Origin: Phragmites australis
Taxonomy: Eukaryota > Streptophyta > Magnoliopsida > Poales > Poaceae
Direction of reading: 5' to 3'
Length of the DNA: 64,000 nt
NCBI RefSeq assembly: GCF_958298935.1
Contig: NC_084929.1
Location: 31,375,501 to 31,439,500, forward strand
The notes beneath the pieces are model-generated. The model searched no databases, was not told where the DNA came from, and saw nothing but the letters and a program-made list of their open reading frames with translations. The translations under genes and the position numbers were made by a program. Every line of letters begins with the position of its first letter. The first letter of the stretch is position 1. Positions 1 through 11,011 of this stretch are shown here, in pieces.

Positions 1-578
1 CAGTTTTGGTGAAAAAATAACCACTGTTCTGTTAGCCACCCTTGGCAGCCAAAACAATGAGTTCACCAACAGTAATCAGTTTTGGTGAAAAAATACCCAC
101 TGTTCTGTTATGATTTGCTGCATGATAACTGAAAGCAGATGCAAGCAGCAAGTGCGTATCTTCCTTGTAAAAGAGCAACACGTCATTTGAATTCCACAGC
201 CTACAAGAATTTGAAACACAAGGATCATTAGATCGAAATTAGAAAAATTAAAAATCTAACAATCCCATGGAATGGATAGGATTACTAGTATAACAATCAT
301 TTAATTGTAGAATAGCCGAGTAGTATGTAGGAACACCTCATGCTATTTGGTAGCAAGACTATTCATCCAACAGAAGCTACCGAGTAGCTGCCCCATTTTG
401 TTTGCAGTTCTAATACGATTGCACAACCAAACATAGCATAACATGTCAACCTGAGAAGTTGTCCCTATCGTATTACAGTCTACTAATCCAAAACATAATG
501 ATTGGCTTAACCAGATATAGAGATAATGAAATTGCTATTACCATCAATGCTCTAATTACAATACTACCATGTCATATA
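1..578. other. Intergenic sequence, no gene recognised
   Basis: AT-rich DNA with no convincing open frame or splice structure. A short direct repeat is visible: the motif CAGTTTTGGTGAAAAAATA occurs at position 1 and again near 78, each followed by a similar CCACTGTTCTGTTA stretch. Confidence 0.5.
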
Positions 579-832
579 CTCCCTCCGATTGCAAATATAG
601 GTCGTTTTAGACTTGTACACAAGGATTAAGAAAATAAATCAAATGACATCATTGCCCTTTATCTATTCTGTATTGGAAAAGACAACTCATTTATTTATGA
701 GAGTTGTAGCATTTATTAAACAAGGGCAAGAAGGGAATAAAAGATAAAAAAATGCATAGAAATTCAAGAATGACTTATATTTAAAGAATAGTTGAGGAAG
801 CTAAAATAACCTACATTTGCAATCAGAGTGAG
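579..832. mobile_element. Stowaway-type MITE (Tc1/mariner)
   Basis: A 254-bp element starts CTCCCTCCGATTGCAAATAT. Its other end, read in reverse complement, starts CTCACTCTGATTGCAAATGT, so the terminal inverted repeats match over roughly 30 bp with a few differences. TA flanks both sides (577-578 and 833-834), the target duplication of Stowaway elements. There is no coding capacity, so it is non-autonomous. The CTCCCTCC start is the usual one for this group in grasses. Confidence 0.85.
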
Positions 833-2860
833 TAGAACACTACGGAATTGCAAGGAAAGCGCCGTATTCAGAACACAAGCCAATACACAAAATGAATATA
901 AGCAAGGATGAACTCTGTGAAAAAGGGTCTATTTGGTAGAGCTCCCCCTTATCCAAATTCTCTAGGCAAATGGTTATCTAGAAAAAGTGATTCTATGACT
1001 GAAAATAATTATTTAAAATAAACTATATTGAGGAAGTGATTCTGTCATAGAAGTGAACCAGAGAAAGCTAATTTTTTTATCTCCTAGTATCTAGTTCATT
1101 CCATGAAATCACTTTCGTAGAATTACTTTGTGAGCTAAAAACTGCAAATTACTATTTGATAGAGCTCACACTGATTCTACTCTAGGAGCTGGTCTGAAAA
1201 TTGATCTTTATACAGAGTCAGTCATGGATTACATGTAGATGACAAGTCATACTTGGGCCAAATCATGCTTGGGACCTGTCTGCGGTGAAACTATTAATTG
1301 CGGATTTTAGTCATTACTAAATCTCACAAAACTATTTCTCGCCATATAATTTCAGCACTAGATTTGTCAATGGCGGCAATGTGGCCCCAAGCCCCAGATG
1401 GCAGCTTCACATTGGATGGTACTTCCCAGTTCATACATCTTTGCGATGGTACTGGGTTATTCATACATCTTTGCGATGGTACTGGGTTAATTAATTCCTT
1501 TCTTTTATGTAGATAGGTGATGGTATTCTCGTCCATATGAATTGTGCATCAAGAAACCCAACTTCAAGTTCATATCTTAAAAACTAGTAGTCATTAAGTG
1601 GTAAGACCCTCGCTCCATCAGTGCACACAATCTGAACTTGGTCAAACTAATCCAGAACCAACTAATAGTTTATGAGAAGCATTGGGTGATTCAGGCTTGA
1701 GAACTTTGAAAATGTAACATGTAGGAAATAGGCTAAGTAGAACACAATAAACAATCCTAGAAAGAAAAAAAATGTACTAAAACAATTTAATGCCTAGAAG
1801 GCTAGAAAACAAATATAATACTAGAGTTGCAATATATACTTTTTTCATGATGTTTGGTAAGTTCCTACTATAAAAGGTTGCAAAATCGCATACATGGTTC
1901 AACGCTACGCATGAAAGGGGAGAAAGAAAATGCAACAAGGGTAATAAAAACAAATATTTTATAGCGTGGAGAGTGAAACATAACTGCCAGAAAATCTGAA
2001 CTTCCACCAGACCACCAGCTAATTACTAAATGACAAATTGTAAGATTGAAAAAGAACTGTGAATGGTATAGCACTGACCTTTTTGATTCAGCAAGTAATG
2101 TATGTGCTCTGGTGTTACCTGAATCGGCACCTCTGTCATCCTGTACTATAGCTGCATCACAATGACCACAACAATATCCTGGAGCATTAAAAGAAGCTAT
2201 CAAGTAAATGTACATGTAAGAAATAAGGCCGTGAAACAGGAAAAAAAGAGCCAAAGACTACGTGCCAATTTACCCGAGCTAACTGGAGCCTTCATATTTT
2301 TTCCATACACCAAAAGGAAGACAGTTTTTGTTTTCAAGCAAAAGGAAGGAAGAGTTGCTCCAATACTACAGTCAAGTAGACAAGAATTGATTGGTTGACC
2401 ATGCAAAGCTACATCAGTTAGTCAAAGAACAACCATTAGTATAAGCCACGCAGCATTCCAGGAGGAAGTTGTATCGAGGAATCATTTGCCATGCACTTTG
2501 TGACAAAGGATGCTCAAGTCATAGTTTAATGAAGTACAATATTCTGAATGGCCTGGCCTAAACAGAATGGTTCACATACACAGCAGCATCTGATCAATCC
2601 TAATATGCTCTTCCTCTTCTGTAATCTGTACAATAATGGAACAAAGTACTAGATCTTAGGTACTAAATACTAGCAATCTGTATTGGCTAGAAGTTGATGC
2701 ATCCCACTAATATGTAAATTGTGTACCTAATGCAATTTATAAGAGTGGCCATTCATTTGACTAACAATTCAACTGAAGCCCTGTCACCACAAGAGAACAG
2801 AACACATGAGACTAAGCGTAAACAAACATTACTTTGGCTGAATCTTCTGGGAGCACCCAG
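833..2860. other. Intergenic sequence with repeat-like pieces
   Basis: No complete gene is seen. At 926-946 and 1147-1170 the related motifs TATTTGGTAGAGCT and TATTTGATAGAGCT occur in the same orientation; they recall the ends of small grass DNA elements, but no boundary could be set. Minus-strand frames at about 1340-1480 and 2080-2200 look mildly exon-like but lead to no known family. Confidence 0.4.
1430..1489. repeat. 30-bp tandem duplication
   Basis: Two adjacent copies of a 30-bp unit beginning TTCATACATCTTTGCGATGG. On the minus strand the unit keeps an open frame and would encode a repeated 10-residue motif, NPVPSQRCMN. The copies are almost identical, which implies recent slippage or duplication. 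Confidence 0.85.
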
Positions 2861-4235
2861 CTTATATGTCATCTCCCTCTGAATCACAAGATTCTGAAGG
2901 TTCCTGTTGCAGCAAAATCTTTGGCAAGCTTATATCAGCTACCCCCTTGTAATCTTGTATGCCTGGACATACCATACAGATCCCTGACACTGTGACATTT
3001 AATTGGATGCATGCATAGTCGGAAACAATCATGAGACATTTATCTTCAATACCATTGGTCATTTAAACAGCCTCATACATGCTAATTTTGGCAGTGATGA
3101 AATGGAAGGGGCTAGTATCAATTGCTCTTGTTTGCTTCAGCAGGTCCCCTGAGCATTTTTGCGCATCCATTGTCAACTGAAGAACGTTCAGTCTTCTTCC
3201 TGTGAGGAAATAAGCACATCATAGCACAAAATACGCTATGCACTGACACGTGCGTGTGAGATTGTAAAACTAATAAGTGGAATATAAATATAAAAGGTTC
3301 AAGGGTCAACAAATCAATGGAGGATGGTAGGGAAACTATCAAATGCGTTGCAAACAGATATGGAAGGTCCTAGGGTCCACTAAAATTGGTAACAGTTTCT
3401 TTGTTTTCGAAAAAAAAAGAGGCACAGTAAATGGCCCCTAGAAGGTCATACAAATCCTCAGATGCTACATAGCAAAGCTTTTAAATGGAATGTGAAGGTA
3501 TATAACATGAAATCTCCATGGGTTGCTTACTAACAACCATTATTAGCTTTCTCAAAAAAAAAAAGTGCAGTAGATGCCATATAGTGTTTGGAGGTTTGTA
3601 CCAGGCTGCTAGCGACCACACTAAGCTCCACCAAAGCTGCAATGTAATGTGGAACTGAGCACCATGCAACCAAAAACTGGCAACAAAAGCCTTCATAGTG
3701 TAATTTCACTGGCAGCGTCTTTTGCAATTCTAGCCTATGGCTGACAGACTGTACAACAATAAATGTGTGCCCATAATGCTTTGCTTACGATCTTATTATC
3801 ACATGAATTTATTCACAACTATGATAAGCAGGCTGTTGAGTTATGAATGGTATAGTACAGTCAGCCTATATAGGGAAATGAAATGTAAAAGGACAGGTTT
3901 TAATGGATGTTCACTAAAATTACTGGCATTAATTTCCTATTGGACAATAAAATAAAGAGCAGTAAAAGGCTCCAGAACAAGGGTCAATCAAAGCATCCAA
4001 AGCTAAATAGGAAATAATTAAGCAAAATTGAAGGGTAAGGAGGGACCACAAGCCATTTACTATAATTTATGGTATAAATTAGTTTATGTAAAAATGGGGT
4101 GGAATTTTCAGCAAGGGTGAAGTCTTGATGTAATTGTTTCCTTAGTAGCTTCATATGTGCACTCTTAAATTGTTCATGAATGCATACCATAAGATTTGAC
4201 CAAAACTACTATATATGCTTATCCCTTATCACTAA

Positions 4236-5103
4236 GGAGGTGTTTGGCAGGGCTCTAGATCTAAGATCCACACTGGATTTGGGCGAAGCCCTACCAAACA
4301 AGGCGACTCCATATTTTCCTAAGGCAGATCCATGGATCGCCCCCATTCCCTATGCAATTTTATGGAGCGACCAAAACGTTGCTCCAAATGTGGATATTAC
4401 CCGTTTTGCCATATCATGTACCCCACCAATGCTCGAACCCCCTCCCAACTCGCCATCGTGCAGCGCCATCTCAACGCACTTGTTCATGGCCCTGTTCAAG
4501 GCACGCAAGGAGGACGACCTTGTGGGCCCTGACACAGGTGATGAGCTGGAACCAGGTGTCAAGAGCGGCATTGCGCATGGCGGCGAGGTGCGGAGTGAGA
4601 AGGAGCGATGCAAGCTCTGTGTGCCCTCCTGCGGAGGCCACGTGGAGGTGTGTTCCCTCCAGCCGTGGCAACGGCCTCGAGATCAAGGGCGGACAGGTCC
4701 GTGAGGAGCCCTCCAGCCGTGGCAGCGGCCTCGAGGTCAGGGGCGGACAGGTCCGTGAGGAGCACCTTCACGAGCTGCCGCTCTAGGCGGCGCGGAGCAG
4801 CTCAAGGCTCAAGTTTGGCGAGGTCGCCAACAGGCGTAGGGTGGGGCAAGAGACGGTGGTGGTGGTGTAGATGGCGGCGAGATCTCGATCTCTGGCAAGG
4901 CCATCGCGTGCTTGTGCCGGTAGAGTTGGGGAAGATGGTGAACTTCACAATCAAGGGTAGCATGGATAATTCACCCCAAACACGGATCTGGAGCCAACTT
5001 GCTAGCCAAACACCCACACTGGCAGCTCCAGCTTTACTGATGGATCTGCTCCACTGTGAATCTATAGAGCAAATCTAGAGTTGTAGCCCTACCAAACAAC
5101 CCC
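4236..5103. mobile_element. PIF/Harbinger-like non-autonomous element with GC-rich interior
   Basis: An 868-bp element. The left end reads GGAGGTGTTTGGCAGGGCT and the right end, in reverse complement, GGGGTTGTTTGGTAGGGCT. TAA on both sides (4233-4235 and 5104-5106) is the three-base target duplication of PIF/Harbinger and Tourist elements. The interior is much more GC-rich than its surroundings and has a 54-bp imperfect tandem duplication beginning at 4661 and 4715. No transposase is present. The GC-rich core may be captured gene sequence, but its source was not recognised. It ends directly beside a lone Stowaway-like terminus, CTCCCTCC, at about 5110. Confidence 0.75.
4661..4768. repeat. 54-bp imperfect tandem duplication
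   Basis: Two copies beginning AGCCGTGGCA (4661 and 4715) and sharing GGGCGGACAGGTCCGTGAGG, with a few substitutions. They lie in the GC-rich core of the Harbinger-like element. The period is a multiple of three, so frames across it stay open. Confidence 0.8.
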
Positions 5104-5106
5104 TAA

Positions 5107-6211
5107 TACTCCCTCCATTTCGCAATATAGGTCTACTTTCTTGGGTATAGCCATTGTAATGTATACCCATTGACAAAATACTAAATTTAGCTATTATATG
5201 TTTTCCATATGATATCAAAGGAGATAAAGGTTACTGATCTTCATGAAGAGTTATGTGACCTAACATGAAGAATCATCAACTAGAGGGCAGATTAGTTATG
5301 TGACCTAACAAAAGAGGAAGTTTGCCACTGGAAAAATGCCTAACCACTCACTAGAAAGAAAGAAAAACATCAGGGTAACACTTGTAGACGAGAAAGCATA
5401 AAGTAGGACCATATAGGCTCTGCTCCAACCTTGTGATTCGCACGAGCAAGATCCAATAACATGTACTCCAAACAGACACTTGACATTAAAACTCTGAACT
5501 TCAACATTTGACTTGTTAAAGTTTTGTGCACACTCACTTCTCCAGTTCATCACAAAGATTTTCTAGCGAATAGGGAACTGCCCCTGGTAGAACAAGGAGG
5601 TATGAGTGGAATGGTGCCTATATTTTAGTTTTAATAACATAGCATTTAGCAGCATAATGGTAAGGCCATGGTACACAACATCACTAAGGAAATTATTGTG
5701 AATATGGAATGATTTGTACAAACTCATCAATTCAATCACAGTGTCATTTAAGTTCTTATTCCAACGTAGACATGTAAGCATCTATTGTCCCTCTACGTCA
5801 ACCCCCAAGTCCACCACAAGGCCAAGCCAAGAGAGTGTAAATCCATGCAATGCATAGACACTAGGGCCAATGACGTGCTTCAAAGCACCTTGGCACCTCA
5901 CGGCATCGTCAATGTTGACGTCTTCTTAGGCCCGTGAGAAATTGAGAACAATAGGAGCACATGGGCCTCTCTGGCCGTGATCGTGGTGTTTTAGTGAGGT
6001 GTAATAGCTCAATGGTAATGGCACCATGGGGACTTGCTACAAGTGCACAATGGCTCACTAACCGATGACTTGAATCTGGACAACAGCGTGCTACCAAGAA
6101 GCATGGGCGCTTCACAATAGCACAGTATGGGGGTCGTGGAAATGGCCATGTCAACTCAGCATGCTATACCAATGTTTAGTTTACAAGCAACACCTTGCAA
6201 GACGAGTCAGC
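5107..6211. other. Intergenic sequence
   Basis: It begins with one Stowaway-like terminus (CTCCCTCCATTTCGCAATAT) for which no partner was found. Apart from the short exon-like block near 5545-5595, no gene is recognised. Confidence 0.5.
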
Positions 6212-7870
6212 TTAGTGGACGATACCGACAACGACAACAACGCAATCTTTGTCGCAAGCAAGTTGGAGTAGACTAGATATTAAACCCACAAGATCCAACT
6301 AAAAAGATGATGAGAAAATAATAATGATAATAAATGTACTAGTAATAGTAAAAAATAAAGTAATAACAATACAAGGAGGCTAAAGTATAAGTTAAGTTCT
6401 AGCACGTGGATTGCTAACCTTCACGCGCTTATATTCTTAGATAGTTCTTTGGGGATATTCTATTCCTTCTCTTTACAGGCTCTTCCCATGTTAAGGTTTG
6501 ATTGACCCACGTCTCTCTTCACATTATCAGCGCGCCTCAGTATCCCATTATGCATAGGTGACTCTGGAGGCCTCCGTTGGATATGTCTAAACTATCTCAA
6601 CTGATGTTGGTAAAGCTTTTCTTCAATTGATGCTGCCCCTACCTTATCACGTATATCATCATTTCAGATCCGATCTTTTCTTGTATTGCAACAAATCTAT
6701 CGCAGCACATGCATCTCTGTTACACTTAACTGTTGGACATGTCGCCTTTTAGTTGGCCAACATTCGGCGTCATACAACATCACGGTTTGAATTGCCATCC
6801 TGTAGAACTTATCTTTTAGCTTTTGTAGCACCCTTGTCACAGAGGATGCTAGAAGCTTAGCACCATTTTATCCGACTTTGATTCTATGACTAACATCTTC
6901 ATCAATATCACCTTCCCTCTATAGCATTGATCCCAAATATCGAAAGGTATCCTTCTTAGAAACCACCTCCACTGAGACTAACACATTCTCCCCTCATGCC
7001 TGGTATCACCAAAATCACGCTTCACATATTCGATTTTGGTCCTAATAAGTCTAAAACCTTTCGATTCTAAAGTATATATCCACAAATTCAATTTTCTATT
7101 AACCCCTATCATACTCTCGTCAACTAACACTACATCGTCAGCAAAGAGCTTACATCAAGGGATATCTCCCTGAATATTCCTTGTGACCTCATCCATCACT
7201 AAAGAAAATAAATAAAGGCTCAAAGCTGACCCTTAATGTAGTCCTAGTTTAAGCGGAAAGTCATCGATGACACCTTCACTTGTCCGAACACTTATCACAA
7301 TGTTATTGTAAATATCCTTTATGAGAGTAATGTACTTTGTTCGGACTTTGTGATTCTCCAAGGCCCACCACATGACATTTCTCGGTATTTTGTCGTAAGC
7401 CTTCTCCAAGTAAATGAATATCATGTGCAGGTCCTTCTTTTGTTCCCTATCTCTCTCCATAAATTGCCTTATCAAGAAAATCGTTTCTATGGTCGACCTC
7501 CCAGGCATAAAACCAAATTGGTTTTTGGTAATGTCCGTCATTCTTCTTAGGCGATGCTCAATAACTCTCCAATAGCTTCATTGTATGGCTCATCAACTTA
7601 ATTCTATGGTAATTATTACAACTTTGAATATCTCCCTTATTCTTAAAGATTGATACTAATATACTTCTCCATTCTTCAAGCATCTTGTTTGACAAAAAAA
7701 ATAGGTTAAAGAGCTTAGTTAGCCATGCTATCGCTGTCTCAAAGACATCTTCACACCTCAATGGAGATACTATCAAGGCCTATCGCCTTGCCTCCTTTCA
7801 TCTTTTTAAAGCTTCCTTAACCTCAGCTTCATGAATCCTTCGTACAAATCTTCAACTACGAGAGACCACA
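6212..7870 (-). mobile_element. RTE-type LINE remnant, 5'-truncated
   Basis: A non-LTR retrotransposon copy read on the minus strand. Reverse-transcriptase pieces appear in the right order: KGGKAIGLDSI near 7800, an N-terminal palm segment with FKNKGDIQSCNNYHRIKLMS (about 7560-7700), QFGFMPGRSTIETIFLIRQF and LEKAYDKIPRNVMWWAL (about 7370-7530), then the catalytic FADD at 7134-7145. The endonuclease domain is absent, so the copy is 5'-truncated. The 3' end has the TTG-rich tail of plant RTE elements near 6212-6235. Frameshifts and stops show it is dead. Confidence 0.85.
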
Positions 7871-9790
7871 AATTCATGAGTATAGATACAACATGTATTT
7901 TATGTGGAAGACATGTGGTAGTGGCAAATCGGTAACCAAGAGGTCCATTCATGCAACCAATAGATTGATAATTCAAATCCATGGGCCTAAACCTTTCGAT
8001 GGTTACAATGCATCCAAGATATGTAACTCAAAGCTCTCAATCAAAAACATTCAAAAGATATAACAAAATCATGTGGTGCCACGATAACAAGCACCCTCCA
8101 TGATGGTAAACTGTTATGGATGCAATGGTGCTAATGAGATACACGATGGTAGGCAAATGTGATCTATAAAGTATAGGTGGGGGATAATGACAAAGTTATC
8201 AAATCAAGAGGTAAGTTCGCACCACAAAATGGAACCAACACCTTAGGTTCGGGTTACCATCTTATCACCACAATCTTGATATTACACGTTCAAGATATGA
8301 TTTAAGACTCCTCTGAAGCCGTAGATGACGAACAAAACAAACCCGAAGCTAAACAACCTGTGTGAAACATAACTTGCAACTCGTAATACCAGGCAACTTA
8401 CCACCTTGACCCATTCAAAAGTACTTTTCACATATGTGGATGCCAAGTCAACATCTATATGTTCTTCCTCCTCACCCGAAACAAAGTTGGCCCACATGTC
8501 ATCAACTCTTACATGCATCTTACTCTCGTATCCTCTATGCTCTTTTCATTCATTACATTGACCACTATGAGCTAGCACTTGAAGAGATAATGGTTCAAGC
8601 AACCATGTGGGGATGTGAGCATCAGACTATGGGGTGGCTAGCGGCAGAGTACACACAGTTGCCACCATATTCGGGTAGTGGCAAACTAGAGAAGTAAATG
8701 TCACTCCAAATGAGTTAGAGTAAGGCTCGCGAGCAAGCATAGTGTGTTCAAGTTTAGGGCTTACTCCTTACAGATATCTCACACTGGAACGGATTATGAT
8801 ACCTAGGCGATGGAGAACCAGAGGCGGTGATGGTGTACCGAAGCAAGCTTGTATGCGGTAATAGGGTCGAGGGGTAAATGATTTGGGAGGTACAGGGAGT
8901 AGAAAGTGGAAAATATGTGACCAACTTGAAGAATATTGAAGTGGTGATCACAAATTTAGGGAGCTAGCAACCTAGACAAGAGGCTCCAACTGTTGAACGA
9001 GGAAGAGGACATCGAGAATCGCACCCAAGCAGAGGTGCCCACAACAACAATCACGATGCAGGAGTAAGGAGAGAAGAGGTACTCGAACATCTCGACGACA
9101 ACATATGAAAGGCATCACGATCACAAGACAATGCGTGTAGAAGGAAGCAATACTCATGCAAGGCGAAGAGTTGAGCAGCGATAGGCTCACTAGAGTCAAT
9201 GAAGTGAATTCACTGGCCGTGGAGAAGAAAGTCATGGTAGCAATGCTCTAGCGAGGGAGTAGAGGGAAGGAGAAGCATATCTATGGCGTTTTGCCATTTC
9301 GATTGCTAAGTCATTGCCACGGCATGGCCATGTCAACATCCACACATCAAATTCATAAAAAATCGTAACATGATAAGAATGCTTACCAACTAATAAGGTT
9401 GCAATCTTACTTCGAGTAGGGTTCCATAGTGAGCTTATTTATAAGCAATGTTGACTCTCTTTCTAGGAGTTAGGTTATCACATGGCTAGATCATATCATC
9501 CTTTCTTTACATCCTCACTTGCAATAGTGCTCCATTTCAAAGTGTTGATCATCCTACTTATCTAATAAAGCTTGAAAGAACTATGAGAAGGTTGTGATTA
9601 ATGCCCCCATTTTTATTTTGATATTTTATATGCATTAAGAATATAAAAATATGGCCTTATACCTAAAAGTTGTCTCTTGAAATACGTAATACGACTATTG
9701 AACAAATAGTTGAATCTTGTCAATTGTATCAAACACTAAGTGAGGTAAGGGCACTTTAGGAACATTTATGTCTTCTCTTCAAATCCTATA
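7871..9790. other. Intergenic sequence, nothing recognised
   Basis: No open frame with family resemblance, no clear repeat boundary and no RNA gene was seen. The stretch separates two related LINE remnants. Confidence 0.45.
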
Positions 9791-10600
9791 CTACAACAAC
9801 AAAGCCTTTTAGTCCCAAACAAGTTTGAGTAGGCTAGAGATGAAACCCAATAAGAGGCACCAACGAGGATATAGAAGTAAAAAAGTTATTAGTAATAATA
9901 GATGAAAAGTAGAAGATTGATAGCCTAGGTCATGGTTCATGCATGTGATTTGCCGATTTCCACGTCTCCTATCCACAGATAATTATTTGGGTATATTCCA
10001 ATCTTTTAAGTCTCTCTTTACTGCCACATCCCATGTTAGGTTTGGTTGACCCCTACCTCTCCTTACATTATCAAAGTGCTTTAGGATTTCGATATGCACT
10101 GGAGGCCTCTGTTGGATATGTTAACAATCTCAACCGATGTTAGATACCATATTCTTCAATTGGTGCCACCCTACCCTATCACGTATATCATCATTACGAA
10201 CAAGATCGTTTCTCGTTTGACCATAAATCCATCACAACATATGAATCCCTGCTACACTTAACTGTTGAACATGTCACCTTTTAGTTGGCCAACATTATGT
10301 GTCATACAACATTGCAGGTCTAATTGTCATCCTATAAAACTTATCTTTTAGCTTTTGTGAAACCTTTTTGTCATAGAGGAAGCTAGATGCTTGGCGCCAT
10401 TTCACCAACCCCAATTCGACTCTATGACTAACATCTTCATCAATATCACCATCCCTCTATAGCATATATCCCAAGTATCAAAAGATATCCTTCTTGGGCA
10501 CTACATGTCCTTCCAAACTAACATCTCCCTCATGCCTAGCAGCACTTAAGTTGCACCTCATATGCTCTGTTTTAGTCCTACTAAGTCTAAAATCCTATAA
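9791..10600 (-). mobile_element. Second RTE-type LINE remnant, 3' part only
   Basis: This copy is parallel in sequence to about 6212-7060 of the first: both contain the phrases ending GGCCTCYGTTGGATATGT and TTTTAGTTGGCCAACATT. Its 3' terminus is well kept: on the minus strand it ends CTTGTTTGGGACTAAAAGG followed by CTTTGTTGTTGTAG, a typical plant RTE tail. Only the region downstream of the catalytic palm remains, so it is more strongly 5'-truncated than the copy at 6212. It has no coding capacity. Confidence 0.75.
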
Positions 10601-11011
10601 CACAATAAACGAGAAAACTTTTCATCTTTTACCACAGAAAATAAAAAGAATGAAGGTGGTACTTTCACCAAGCGGGGAGGGGGGGGGGGGCAGTAAGCAT
10701 CATTCTTTAATCCATATTCCATAGATTAACTAGACACGCGATAAAGTTTGTCCTTGGCTGCACTAGATGTCATCTCAGCTAACATGCAGACATAAATTAA
10801 ATATCTACCATGTTCAGTTACTATCAGGGAGTCCAGGCTGAAGTCTATAAAACCAACAAGTTTCAAGCAACATAATATCTTACTCGAAAACAACTACCAT
10901 ACCAATAAAAACTGCTTGGTCCTAGAAATGTAGGTTAACCACATTGGTAGGACATCAGGCCCAAGCTCTCATCTCAGTGGTGCTGCAATTCAACTTCTAA
11001 AAGGTTGGATC
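10601..11011. other. 3' flank of the CCCH gene
   Basis: This is the region just downstream of the CCCH stop codon and probably holds its 3' untranslated region. A run of G (about 10675-10692) is a simple repeat. No other gene is seen. Confidence 0.5.

Larger units (their letters stand above)
2862..5610 (-). other. Possible exons of an unidentified minus-strand gene
   Basis: Several short minus-strand blocks carry good splice signals without belonging to any family I recognise. One of about 46 nt lies near 5545-5595: a pyrimidine-rich acceptor ending CTACCAG, the residues AVPYSLENLCDELEK, then a GTGAGT donor. Another begins after TTTCCTCACAG near 3200. A third ends in an acidic tail, SESCDSEGDDI, with a stop at 2862-2864. 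The Harbinger-like element at 4236-5103 lies between them. No continuous phase could be built across all blocks, so this may be a decayed gene, a real gene with missed exons, or chance. Function unknown. Confidence 0.25.
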
